The notes beneath the pieces were generated by a model. It worked only from the letters and a program-made list of their open reading frames with translations. It made no database searches and was not told where the DNA came from. 64,000 nt of DNA from Streptomyces sp. NRRL S-31. Its GTDB lineage: Bacteria; Actinomycetota; Actinomycetes; Streptomycetales; Streptomycetaceae. The number at the start of each line of letters is the position of its first letter. Positions within the stretch are counted from its first letter, which is position 1. The position numbers were made by a program, and so were the translations under genes. Below are positions 16,447 through 26,322 of this stretch, one piece after another. The stretch is taken from NCBI RefSeq assembly GCF_000718775.1, contig NZ_JOCB01000015.1, forward strand, positions 41,370-105,369. Reading direction: 5' to 3'.

Positions 16447-16460
16447 TGGGAGCGCTCCCG
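16447..16460 (-). promoter_or_regulatory. CebR-type operator upstream of the LPMO
   Basis: TGGGAGCGCTCCCG, 13 of 14 identical to the known CebR box TGGGAGCGCTCCCA, with a perfect 12-base palindromic core. CebR is the LacI-family cellobiose-responsive repressor of Streptomyces cellulolytic genes. The site lies 59 bases before the LPMO start codon, a normal operator position. Confidence 0.8.
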
Positions 16461-16643
16461 CCCCTCCCAGGCTGCGGGGCGCGCGACACGGCGGCAACTG
16501 CTTGTTTGCGCCAAAGCCGGTGCGGAGCGGGTGCGGAGCGAGCCCGACGGGGACGACGAGCGGTGCCGTGGCCCTCCGATTGCCGTCGGGGGGCTGGTGA
16601 TCCAGCATGGACGGAGGGGTCCGCACCGTGCGGAGGGCTACAG

Positions 16644-17684
16644 ATGGCCGGCCTCTTCAAGAAGCGCAGTGGTCGCCCGCGTTCCGGACAGCCGGACGCC
16701 GACGGCGATGTGGCAGGTCTGCGTACCTCCTCCTGGAGCGCCCGCATCGGCGCGCACGTCGCCGAGCTGCAAGCCCAGTTGAACGGCATCCAGACCGGAC
16801 TGCCGCCCGCCCGGCAGGTGATGGCGGAGAAGATCGGCGCGCAGCTCAGAGCGGTGCGGGCGTCCATCAACGCTCCGGGGGTGCACCTTTGGAGGAGCGT
16901 CACCGGCAGGTCGATCGACCGGGCGATCTCGAACATGCACGAGGCGGAGGTCCAGTTGCTCCGCCTGCTGCCCGAGGCCGACCTGAAGTTCAAGGGAATC
17001 ACCGTCCTGGAGCTGGCCCGGCGCCATCTGGACGCCGACGACCGGCGGTACCGCCTGCTGGACCGCCATCTCCGGCAGAACAACCAGGTGCTGACGCCGA
17101 GGATGAGGGAGCTGGCGGCCATCACCCTGCATGCCGCCTACCAGGCCGAGGACCAGGAGCGGGCGAGGATCCGCAGTTTCAGCTACATCGTCACCGCCGC
17201 CACGGTCATCATGCTGGTGCTGGCCGCCGCGTTCGTGCTGTGGGGGTCGCTCGACCGGCAGGTGGCGGCGCGCTTCTGCTCCACCCCTTCCACCGGGCAG
17301 CAGGTGTGCCCGCTCGGAGGGAGCCCGGGCAGTCTGGACGTACTCGCCATCGCCTTCAGCGGCATGGTCTCGGCGGCGCTGGCGGGAGCCCTGTCCCTCA
17401 GGAAGATGCAGGCGAGTTCGGGCCCCTACCACGTCGGGGTCTGCCTGCTGGTGCTGCGCCTGCCCGTGGGCGCGCTCTCCGCGCTCCTCGGCGTCCTGCT
17501 GATAAGCGGCCGCTTCTTCCCGGGCCTGACCAGCCTCGACACCTCGTCCCAGATCATCGCCTGGGCCATAGCCTTCGGAATCCTCCAGGAATCGGTGACG
17601 CGTACCGTCGACAAGCAGGGGCGCCGGGTGCTGGAGAACGTCAACCTGGGCGGAGCGGAGCCGAGCGGCTCCGCCAGGGAGTGA
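16644..17684 (+). CDS. Integral membrane protein with cytoplasmic coiled coil
   Basis: A 346-residue protein. GGAGGG precedes ATG 16644. The N-terminal 180 residues are soluble and mostly helical, with coiled-coil character (EAEVQLLRLLPEADLKF, LDADDRRYRLLDRHLRQNNQ). Then comes a membrane helix at about 190-210 (IVTAATVIMLVLAAAFVLWG), a 30-residue outer loop with two Cys (FCSTP...QQVCPLG), and helices near 228-248, 262-284 and 300-318. The topology suggests a sensor or channel-like scaffold. I do not recognise the family; no enzyme motif is present. It shares its upstream region with the divergent LPMO, so the CebR box might affect both. Confidence 0.75.
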   Translation: MAGLFKKRSGRPRSGQPDADGDVAGLRTSSWSARIGAHVAELQAQLNGIQTGLPPARQVMAEKIGAQLRAVRASINAPGVHLWRSVTGRSIDRAISNMHEAEVQLLRLLPEADLKFKGITVLELARRHLDADDRRYRLLDRHLRQNNQVLTPRMRELAAITLHAAYQAEDQERARIRSFSYIVTAATVIMLVLAAAFVLWGSLDRQVAARFCSTPSTGQQVCPLGGSPGSLDVLAIAFSGMVSAALAGALSLRKMQASSGPYHVGVCLLVLRLPVGALSALLGVLLISGRFFPGLTSLDTSSQIIAWAIAFGILQESVTRTVDKQGRRVLENVNLGGAEPSGSARE

Positions 17685-17949
17685 CGCCGGCGCGCGCGAC
17701 GGGCGAGGTGTGCGGGCACGGGACTAGCCTGGAAGGTGGTCGGGCGGCCGTTCGGGCCGAGAACGTGTCCCGACGTCGATTCCTGCGGCCGGCGCACGCG
17801 TGGACGTGTGAGACGCGTCGGCGGCCCCGATTCCCACCCCCAGGGCAGAGGCGCCGCACAGGTCGGCGCCCGCGTCGGGCCTCGCGCTCCGGTCGGCCGG
17901 GCACCGCGTCGCACCGCCGGCGGAGGGTGAGCCAGGCAGGAGTACGAAG

Positions 17950-18564
17950 ATGGCGTGGAACGTGACCGGTACCTACCTCGAAAGCTGCAACTGCGACACC
18001 GTGTGCCCGTGCACCACCTCGGGCCTGACCGCGCCCGCCGACAACGAGCGCTGCCAGTTGACCCTCGCGTTCCACGTCGCACAGGGCGAGGTGGACGGCT
18101 TGGACGTGTCGGACCGCAACGTGGTCGTCTTCGCCGACGCGCCGCGCGTGATGGCCGACGGCGGCTGGCAGGTGGCGCTGTACGTCGACGCCTCGGCCGA
18201 CGACAGCCAGGCGGACGCGCTGGGCAAGGTCTTCTCCGGGCAGGCGGGCGGACCGATGGCCGCGCTCGTCCCCCTCATCGGCGAGGTGCTCGGTGTGGAG
18301 CGCCTCCCCGTCGACTTCCGCGACGACGGCCGCCGCCACACCGTACGGGTGGGGGACGCCATCGACATCGAGATCGAGGACCAGGTGGCCCCGCAGTACG
18401 GCGAGGGCGGCCCCGTGATGAAACTGTCCGGCATGTTCCACCCGGCGAACAGCACGCTCACGGTCGCCCGGTCGACACGGGCCGTCGGGCACGACGTGCA
18501 CGGCCGCTCCTGGGACTTCACCGGCCGCAACGCACACTCGGCGCCGTTCTCGTGGTCGGCGTGA
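17950..18564 (+). CDS. DUF1326 protein
   Basis: A 204-residue protein whose N-terminus carries the DUF1326 signature: Cys13, Cys15, Cys19 and Cys21 in YLESCNCDTVCPC, a likely metal site. The rest is a beta-rich domain with the conserved AGGPMAALVPLIGEVLGVE segment. ATG 17950 follows AGGAG. It overlaps the next gene by 4 bases (GTGA), so the two are coupled. DUF1326 and DUF2182 proteins occur together in many bacteria, which implies a shared function, probably metal-related at the membrane, but no activity is established. Confidence 0.88.
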   Translation: MAWNVTGTYLESCNCDTVCPCTTSGLTAPADNERCQLTLAFHVAQGEVDGLDVSDRNVVVFADAPRVMADGGWQVALYVDASADDSQADALGKVFSGQAGGPMAALVPLIGEVLGVERLPVDFRDDGRRHTVRVGDAIDIEIEDQVAPQYGEGGPVMKLSGMFHPANSTLTVARSTRAVGHDVHGRSWDFTGRNAHSAPFSWSA

Positions 18565-19328
18565 CACGAACGGCGATCACGGCCCGCCACCCCGGGACCT
18601 CCACCGCGCTGCCGCTGCTCGCGACGGCCGCGGCCTGGACCTGGCTGGTACTGCGCCGGGACGACATGGGGTCCGGGACCATGACCGGGGCGCTGCCCGC
18701 CTTCCTGGGCGCGTGGACGGTCATGATGGCGGCGATGATGCTGCCGGCCACGGCACCGGTCGCCTCGCTGTACGCGCGGACGGCCCCCGGACACCGGACA
18801 CCGCGCGTGATCGCGTTCAGCGCCGGTTACGTGCTGGTCTGGGCGGCGGCCGGACTGCCGGCGTACGCCCTGGCCACCGGGGCGACACGGGTCGCGACAG
18901 GGTATCCGGCGGCGGGAACGGCGGTGGCCGCCGCCGTCTTCGCCCTGAACGGCGTCTACCAGCTCACCCCCCTCAAGGACCTCTGTCTCACCAGATGCCG
19001 TTCACCGATCGGTCTGCTGCTGCGGTACGCGTCGTACAAAGGTCCCTCGCGCCACGTGCGGGCCGGAGCCCATCACGGAGCGTTCTGCCTGGGCTGCTGC
19101 TGGTCCCTGATGCTGCTGTTCACCGCGTTCGGCGTGATGAACCTCTGGGCCATGGTGGGCCTGGCAGCGGTCATCACCGCAGAGAAACGCCTGCCCCGGG
19201 GCCGTCTCCTCGCCCGCGTCACCGGCCTCGCCTCACTGGCGCTCGCGGTCGCCGTCCTCTGGCTGCCCCGGCTGGCGCCCAACCTCACCGGCGGCGACAT
19301 GACCGGCATGAGCCTCGGCCTCGCCTGA
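18561..19328 (+). CDS. DUF2182 integral membrane protein
   Basis: A 255-residue membrane protein with about six to seven helices, starting at the GTG that overlaps the DUF1326 stop. The family core is visible: WTVMMAAMMLPATAPV, the Cys pair in PLKDLCLTRCRSP, and HHGAFCLGCCWSLM with three Cys. Conserved Met, His and Cys in membrane helices suggest copper or another soft metal. The name predicted metal-binding integral membrane protein is used for the family. A hairpin terminator follows at 19407. With its DUF1326 partner it probably forms one membrane complex. Confidence 0.88.
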   Translation: MTRTAITARHPGTSTALPLLATAAAWTWLVLRRDDMGSGTMTGALPAFLGAWTVMMAAMMLPATAPVASLYARTAPGHRTPRVIAFSAGYVLVWAAAGLPAYALATGATRVATGYPAAGTAVAAAVFALNGVYQLTPLKDLCLTRCRSPIGLLLRYASYKGPSRHVRAGAHHGAFCLGCCWSLMLLFTAFGVMNLWAMVGLAAVITAEKRLPRGRLLARVTGLASLALAVAVLWLPRLAPNLTGGDMTGMSLGLA

Positions 19329-19406
19329 CCCCGGCCCGCCGCCCGGAGCGGAGCGGAACGCCGACTCGCTCGGCGAGAGTGTGGGCCCCGACTCCCGCGA
19401 ATGCAC

Positions 19407-19451
19407 GAGCGCCCTTCCGGGCCATCCGTCCTGAGCCATGGAAGGGCGCTC
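19407..19451. terminator. Terminator after the DUF1326/DUF2182 pair
   Basis: Twelve-base perfect arms GAGCGCCCTTCC/GGAAGGGCGCTC with a 21-base loop, between convergent genes. Confidence 0.75.
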
Positions 19452-19540
19452 AACGGTCACCGGCACCGACAGCTCGGCAGCGGGTCATGACCGTCCTTGA
19501 TCGGTTGTCGCCCAACCGACCGCTGGCACGCTGAGGGCTC

Positions 19541-19905
19541 TCACCACTTCCACGTGTCGGGAGACGTGGCGGTCGGAAGCACGCCGATGCCGTAGTTGCT
19601 GAGCGTGACGGCTACGTAGCGGTCGCCGCCGTAGATGTTGAGCTGGTGCCAGCCGCCGCGCTCGGACCACTTCCACCAGTCCACTTTTCCGCTCTGCGGA
19701 TCGAAGCCCTTGAGCGGTGACGCCTGGCCCGGCTGGAGGCCCTTCACCTCGATCGCGGCCTGGCCTCCGCCGCCCTCCCAGTACACCTTGCCGTCGAGGG
19801 GCCGGTGGTGACGTTCACGACGAAGAACTCGTGCGTGCCGTCCTCACCCATCTCACCCTTCGGCTCGCCGCCGTTCTCCGGAGGCCGGTCCGTTTCCGTG
19901 GCCAT
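19541..19905 (-). pseudogene. Small hypothetical gene, frameshifted
   Basis: ATG 19905 with GGAGAGGAG upstream begins MATETDRPPENGGEPKGEMG and runs to ...EFFVVNVTTGP at about 19800, after which the frame is lost. The next frame continues smoothly as GKVYWEGGGGQAAIEVKGL... to a stop at 19541. Adding one base in the CCCC run at about 19798-19801 would give one protein of about 121 residues. The C-terminal half is rich in Trp, Gly and Tyr and looks like a compact beta domain (GGDRYVAVTLSNYGIGVLP). Function unknown. The frameshift may be real or a sequencing error in a homopolymer. Confidence 0.65.
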
Positions 19906-20246
19906 CTCGTGCTCCTCTCCTGATCGGGAATGGGTACTGTCCACTGTCGGCAGCCCTCCTGGTTCCCGCCTCCGCTCCCGGCCGCCGAGCGTGCGACCGG
20001 GTGAACACTTCCCCGCGGACGGACGCCCCGGTTTCCGCGGTCCGAGCCGGCGGGGTATACGTGGCCCGCGACCCCTGGCCGGCCGGCCGCGGACGCGGCG
20101 GATCACCGCCGGGCGAGCCGCGACCGGCAGCGGGGAAGCCCAGGTCGGCGTCGCCGGGCGAGACGGGTTTCCGCACAGGGGTGGCCGTACGGCAAGATGG
20201 GGTGTATCTGCCCACTGCCAGATTTCAAGCTGCCGGACGGTTTCTC
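19906..20246. other. Divergent promoter region upstream of ettA
   Basis: 341 bases between the frameshifted gene and ettA. No ORF supported. The 40 bases before the ettA start (GATTTCAAGCTGCCGG) are less GC-rich and may hold its promoter or leader. Confidence 0.5.
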
Positions 20247-21911
<1,665 letters not shown>

Positions 21912-21917
21912 TCGGTC

Positions 21918-22355
21918 TTGCGCCACCTCTACCGCTGCCCGCTGCGCTGGGCGGACATGGACGCGTACGGCCACGTCAACAACGTGGTGTTCCTCCGCTA
22001 CCTGGAGGAGGCGCGGATCGACTTCCTGTTCCGCCCGGACAAGGACTTCCAGCAGGGATCCGTGGTGGCGCGCCACGAGATCGACTACAAGCGGCAGCTC
22101 GTCCACCGGCACGAGCCGGTGGACATCGAGCTGTGGGTCACCGAGATCAGGGCCGCCTCCTTCACCCTCGCCTACGAGGTGAAGGACGGCGATCTCGTCT
22201 ACGTCCGGGCGTCGACGGTCATCGTCCCGTTCGACTTCGAGGGCCAGCGTCCGCGGCGGATCACCGCGGAGGAGCGTGAGTTCCTCCGCGAGTACACGGA
22301 CGAGCCCGAGGACACCGCGGCGGCCGACTCCGAGGGGGAGGCCGTCGCCGCATGA
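21918..22355 (+). CDS. Acyl-CoA thioesterase (4HBT hotdog family)
   Basis: A 145-residue single hotdog domain starting at TTG 21918. The family motif is RWADMDAYGHVNNVVFLRYLEEARIDFL, in which Asp15 is the likely catalytic acid. The C-terminal 20 residues are acidic and not conserved in type. It hydrolyses acyl-CoA thioesters, probably short or medium chain; the natural substrate is unclear. It lies 6 bases after ettA and overlaps the next gene by 4 bases (ATGA), so the three form an operon. Confidence 0.85.
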   Translation: MRHLYRCPLRWADMDAYGHVNNVVFLRYLEEARIDFLFRPDKDFQQGSVVARHEIDYKRQLVHRHEPVDIELWVTEIRAASFTLAYEVKDGDLVYVRASTVIVPFDFEGQRPRRITAEEREFLREYTDEPEDTAAADSEGEAVAA

Positions 22356-23029
22356 CCGAGCTGCACCTGGCCGACGAGACGGAGGCGGCGGACCTCGCCG
22401 CCTTCCTCTCCCGGCTGCTCCACTACGACCGTGGGGCCGCGGTGCGACTCCAGGCGGCCGGCACCGCCCTCGCCGTCTTCGGCCGGCCGCCGTCCTTCGA
22501 GGTGCTGGCCGTCCGCGCGGTACGGCTGGCGAAGCCGTACGAGGACGGGCTGGACGTCACCCTGGACATGACCGTCTCCGCCGGTGAGCTGCTGGAGTCC
22601 GTGGACGAGCGGGCGGCCACCGCCGCCGTCCCGGGCGCGGTCACCGGACCGCCCTGGGCCGGTGTGCTGCCGCCGCGCGCCGGCTGGCGGCCCGAGCCCG
22701 GACTGCCCGCGCCGGACGCGCTGCGCGCCACGGTCGCCGCCGTAGTGGCCGAATTCCGCTCCCGGACCGAGGAACTGGCCCCCGGGGAACGTACCCGCGC
22801 CGAGCTGGACCGGATCGGGCGGGACATCTGGTCGCGGCGGATCGGGGACACCCGGCTGCCGGTGCGGGCGGTGCACGCCGCCCAGTCCCTGGGCTTCCTG
22901 CGGCCGGGCACCGGACCCGGGGACATCGGGCTGTTCTCCTCCGGGGCCTGGCTGCGGCTGCGCACGCCGTACGGATCGGTGGCCGTGCGCCGGTCGGGGC
23001 TCGGCGACTTCGGGCTCAGCGTGCGCTGA
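22352..23029 (+). CDS. Conserved hypothetical protein downstream of the thioesterase
   Basis: A 225-residue soluble protein in an operon with ettA and the thioesterase (start overlaps the previous stop by 4 bases). The N-terminal 75 residues form a small alpha/beta unit (LAAFLSRLLHYDRGAAVRLQ, FEVLAVRAVRLA). A central Pro/Gly-rich loop leads to a helical C-terminal region (ATVAAVVAEFRSRTEELAPG). No metal site or catalytic motif is visible. I do not recognise a named family; the arrangement is typical for actinobacteria. Confidence 0.75.
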   Translation: MTELHLADETEAADLAAFLSRLLHYDRGAAVRLQAAGTALAVFGRPPSFEVLAVRAVRLAKPYEDGLDVTLDMTVSAGELLESVDERAATAAVPGAVTGPPWAGVLPPRAGWRPEPGLPAPDALRATVAAVVAEFRSRTEELAPGERTRAELDRIGRDIWSRRIGDTRLPVRAVHAAQSLGFLRPGTGPGDIGLFSSGAWLRLRTPYGSVAVRRSGLGDFGLSVR

Positions 23030-23082
23030 GCCGTACCGTGGCCTGCGGCACCGCGTGCACGCACCGCGTGGCATCCTCGCCG

Positions 23083-23130
23083 GCCGTCTCGCCGTCTCGC
23101 CGTCTCGCCGTCTCGCCGTCTCGCCGTCCC
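23083..23130. repeat. 8-bp tandem repeat
   Basis: Six units of GCCGTCTC (the sixth reads GCCGTCCC) in the 230-base gap between two convergent genes. Units are not a multiple of three, as expected for non-coding slippage DNA. Confidence 0.9.
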
Positions 23131-23261
23131 GCCGTGGCCGTCCCGGATCGCCGCCGCCCGGTCGTGGGTGACGATCACGGGCGTGGTGCCCAGGGCCGTC
23201 TCGTCGGCCGTGCGGAACGCCTCGAAGGTCCGCGCGGCCGTCCGGAGCCGGGCCGTGCCGG

Positions 23262-23666
23262 TCAGCCCGGGGTGTTCACCATGGAGGCGGCGGCGTACGT
23301 CAGGTAGTTCCACAGCGTCCGCTCGTGCTCCTCGGACAGCTTCAGCTCGTCCACGGCCACCCGCATGTGCCGCAGCCAGGCGTCGTGGGCCGCCCGGTCC
23401 ACGGCGAACGGGGCGTGCCGCATCCGCAGCCGGGGGTGGCCGCGGTTCTCGCTGTAGGTGGTGGGACCGCCCCAGTACTGCATCAGGAACAGCACCAGCC
23501 GCTCCTCGGCCGGGCCCAGGTCCTCCTCCGGGTACATCGCCCTCAGCTCGGGGTCGTCCGCGACGCCCTCGTAGAAACGGTGGACGAGCCGACGGAAGGT
23601 CTCCTCCCCGCCGACCTGCTCGTAGAAGGTCTGCTCCTGAAGCGTGCCGCGCCGAATCTCATTCAC
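23262..23666 (-). CDS. glbO: Group II truncated haemoglobin (trHbO)
   Basis: A 134-residue globin. The proximal haem ligand is His84 (RMRHAPFAVD), the B10 Tyr is in RFYEGV (about residue 32) and the G8 Trp is Trp97 (HDAWLRHM), the set that defines group II. The YWGGP loop with a following Tyr is the CD region. Such globins bind O2 tightly and handle NO, peroxide or terminal oxidase delivery. It lies alone between convergent neighbours. The start at 23666 gives the normal length. Confidence 0.92.
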   Translation of the reverse strand: MNEIRRGTLQEQTFYEQVGGEETFRRLVHRFYEGVADDPELRAMYPEEDLGPAEERLVLFLMQYWGGPTTYSENRGHPRLRMRHAPFAVDRAAHDAWLRHMRVAVDELKLSEEHERTLWNYLTYAAASMVNTPG

Positions 23667-23743
23667 GGCTCCATGGTCTCAGACGCGGCGACCCAGGACT
23701 CAGGACGTAGGACCGGACCCCCGGCCGCCCCTACTGTGGTCCC

Positions 23744-24739
23744 ATGGGCGTCCACGACACCGGGATCGAGGCTCTCGCCGCCGCGGCGCGGGCGGCGCTG
23801 GTGCGGGAGATCGACGCCGAGCGGGTCTGGGACGGGGACCCGGTGTGGCGGGAGGCGTTCGCGGCGGTTCCCCGGCACCTGTTCGTGCCGTACTACCACG
23901 TCGTCGGCGAGCGCGGCTACGAGCGCCGCTGGGGCGAGAGCCCCGACCCCGAGGCCCGGGAACGCTGGGTGCGCGGCGCCTACGCGGACGCGCCGCTGGC
24001 CACCCGGCTGCGCGACGGCGAACTGCTCTCCTCCAGCAGCCAGCCCTCCCTGATGGCGCGGATGCTGGTCGCGCTGCGCGTGACGGACGGCGACCGGGTC
24101 CTGGAGGTGGGCGCCGGCACCGGCTACAACGCGGCCCTGCTCGCCCACCGGCTCGGCGCGGACGACCTGGTCACCACGGTCGACCTGGAACCGGAGATCA
24201 CCGAGTCGGCCCGCCGGCACCTCGCGGCGGCCGGCCACCGTCCCGTCGTCGTCACCGGAGACGGGGCCCGCGGGGTGCCCGAACGGGCCCCCTTCGACCG
24301 GATCATCGCCACCTGCGAGCTGCCCACGGTGCCGCGCGCCTGGCTCGCCCAGTGCCGTCCCGGCGGACGCGTCCTCACCCCGCTCGCCACCGGGCTGCTC
24401 GCCCTGACCGTGCGGGACGGGGAGCACGCCGAGGGCCGCTTCCTGTCCACCCCGGCCTTCTTCGTGCCGCTGCGCGGTGACGTGCCGTCGCGCGGCGGGG
24501 ACGGGCCGGGGCCCGGGGGCGCCGTCCCGGCCGGACTGCCCGGCCGGGCCCGGGAGCAGGAGCCGTTCCGCTTCCTGCTCGCGCTGAGTCGGGGCGCCCT
24601 CGATCCGCGGGAGGCGTACGCGCTGTGGCGGCGCGAGGGCGAGCCGGGCCGCGGGCGGTACGGCGTCACGGTCGACGGCGGGCGGGTCCGGGCGTGGCTG
24701 GACGACCCCGCCGGGCCGTATGTCTGGCCCCTGCCCTGA
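23744..24739 (+). CDS. PCMT-like methyltransferase
   Basis: A 331-residue protein related to protein-L-isoaspartate O-methyltransferase. The SAM-binding motif I VLEVGAGTGYNAALLAH lies at about residues 119-135, and the preceding SSSSQPSLMARML corresponds to the family's S-x-x-x-Q-P substrate loop. An N-terminal extension (1-80) includes the PRHLFVPYYH segment and a C-terminal 100-residue extension ends PYVWPLP, so it is longer than repair PCMT (about 210) and closer to actinobacterial forms used as maturases or tailoring enzymes. ATG 23744 begins it. No biosynthetic genes are adjacent. The gene converges on the FHA gene with a 6-base gap. Confidence 0.82.
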   Translation: MGVHDTGIEALAAAARAALVREIDAERVWDGDPVWREAFAAVPRHLFVPYYHVVGERGYERRWGESPDPEARERWVRGAYADAPLATRLRDGELLSSSSQPSLMARMLVALRVTDGDRVLEVGAGTGYNAALLAHRLGADDLVTTVDLEPEITESARRHLAAAGHRPVVVTGDGARGVPERAPFDRIIATCELPTVPRAWLAQCRPGGRVLTPLATGLLALTVRDGEHAEGRFLSTPAFFVPLRGDVPSRGGDGPGPGGAVPAGLPGRAREQEPFRFLLALSRGALDPREAYALWRREGEPGRGRYGVTVDGGRVRAWLDDPAGPYVWPLP

Positions 24740-24745
24740 CCGCCG

Positions 24746-26269
24746 TCAGCCCCGGCGGACGGTGATCGTCGTCCAGGCGCCCACGTGCACCCGGTCGCCG
24801 TCCTGGAGCGGGACCGGCACGAACGGCTGGATCGGCTCCTCGGACATGTTGACCGTGGTGCCGTTGGTCGAGTTCTGGTCGACCACCGCCCAGCTCCCGT
24901 CCGGCTGCTGGACCAGCACCGCGTGCTGGTGCGAGACGCCCGGGTCCTCCGGCGGCACCGCCAGGTCGATGTCCGGGGTGTCGCCGGTGGAGTGCCGGCG
25001 GCGCCCGATGGTGATCTGGTTGCCGGTGAGCGCGCGCTGCTGCTCGGGGGAGTACGCGGGCAGGTTCAGGCCCGCGGCCTCGGGTCCGGAGCGCTGCATC
25101 ATCGCCATGAAGTACTCGCGGTCCGGGCCGATGGTCGCGGTCCAGGTGGTGTTCCGCGGGCCGCCCGGCGCCTGCGGGAAGCCGCCGGGTCCGGACGGGG
25201 CCTGGGCGGCGCCGGGCGGCGGGTAGCCGTACCCGCCGCCGGGGCCCTGACCCTGACCCGGGACCTGGCCCGGTCCGGCGGGTCCGGGGGACGACGGAGG
25301 GGAGATCACCCAGTCGTCACCGCCGCCGAAGGAGGGGCCGCCGGCCGGGGGCCGGCCGGTCTCGCGCGGGAACGCGGGCGGCGCCGGCGCACCGGACTGC
25401 TGGAACGCCTGCGGGGCACCGCCGGGACCGACGGGCGCCGGGCGCGAGGGGTCGGCGCCGAAGCCGGAGGGGCCGGGCGCGCCGGGACCCGAGGGCTCCC
25501 GCCCGAAGGGCGGCACGCCGGCCGGGCCGCCGGGCCCCTGTCCCCGGCCGCCGAAGCCGGGACCCTGACCCGGGCCCTGACCGGGACCGCCGAATCCGGA
25601 CGGACCACCGGTGCCCTGACCCTGACCGGGGCCCCCGCCGAAGCCGGGGTGACCGGACGGGCCGCCGGAGTTCGGACCCTGACCCTGTCCCTGACCCGGG
25701 CCCTGGCCGGGGCCCCCGCCGAAGCCCTGCGGGCGCTGGTTGCCGCCGCCGAAGGACGGCGGGCCCGAGGGGCCGGGGGAGGTCGGCGGGCCGGACGGGG
25801 CGCGGTTGCCGCCGAACGGCGTCGGCCCCGACGGCTCGCTGCCGAAGGACGGGATCGGTTCGGCGGGCCGGTTCACCTGCGAGGGCCGCGAGCCCTGGTA
25901 CTCGAACCCGTCACCGTCGCCGTACGTCGAGCCCGGCGGCTGGAACCGCGGCTGCGGCGTGCGCGGGGCGGCCGGGGTGTAGGAGGTCGCCGTGTTGGTC
26001 AGGAAGTTCCACCGGCACTCCTCGCAGAAGGGGGCGCCGCCCTCGCGGGGCGTGCGGCACTGCGGGCACAGCTCCGGTCCGGCGCCCTGGTGCGGGCGTC
26101 CCGCGCCGGGCTGTCCGCCGGGCCCGCCCGGGCCGGCGGGCGGGGGAAAGCCGTAGCCGCCGGCGGGCGGGGGCGGCGGGGGCGGGGGTACGGCACCGGC
26201 CATGCGGTGACCGCAGACCTCGCACCAGTCGTCGGAGCCCGACTGGTGTCCGTTCGGGCAGGTCGGCAT
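24746..26269 (-). CDS. FHA-domain protein with zinc ribbons
   Basis: A 507-residue protein, last gene of the kinase operon. The N-terminus has a zinc ribbon with Cys4, Cys16 and Cys19 (CEVCG) plus a His; a second ribbon (CPQC...CEEC) lies near residues 70-95. Residues 100-410 are low-complexity Gly/Pro/Gln (GQGPGQGQG) and probably disordered. The C-terminal 95 residues form an FHA phosphothreonine-binding domain: TIGRRRHS, GVSHQHAVL and NSTNGTTVN. It could be a substrate or reader for the PknG-like kinase encoded upstream, as GarA is for mycobacterial PknG. No N-terminal GarA-type Thr motif is seen, so the mechanism is open. Confidence 0.9.
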   Translation of the reverse strand: MPTCPNGHQSGSDDWCEVCGHRMAGAVPPPPPPPPAGGYGFPPPAGPGGPGGQPGAGRPHQGAGPELCPQCRTPREGGAPFCEECRWNFLTNTATSYTPAAPRTPQPRFQPPGSTYGDGDGFEYQGSRPSQVNRPAEPIPSFGSEPSGPTPFGGNRAPSGPPTSPGPSGPPSFGGGNQRPQGFGGGPGQGPGQGQGQGPNSGGPSGHPGFGGGPGQGQGTGGPSGFGGPGQGPGQGPGFGGRGQGPGGPAGVPPFGREPSGPGAPGPSGFGADPSRPAPVGPGGAPQAFQQSGAPAPPAFPRETGRPPAGGPSFGGGDDWVISPPSSPGPAGPGQVPGQGQGPGGGYGYPPPGAAQAPSGPGGFPQAPGGPRNTTWTATIGPDREYFMAMMQRSGPEAAGLNLPAYSPEQQRALTGNQITIGRRRHSTGDTPDIDLAVPPEDPGVSHQHAVLVQQPDGSWAVVDQNSTNGTTVNMSEEPIQPFVPVPLQDGDRVHVGAWTTITVRRG

Positions 26270-26322
26270 GTCGGTGCCCTTCTCCTAAGGGTCGGTCTGG
26301 ATCGCTCGGTTCGCTTCCAGGG

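Noticed and set aside
23744..24739. Graspetide or lanthipeptide biosynthesis locus based on the PCMT-like gene
   Set aside because: No ATP-grasp, lanthipeptide synthetase or precursor peptide gene lies beside it.
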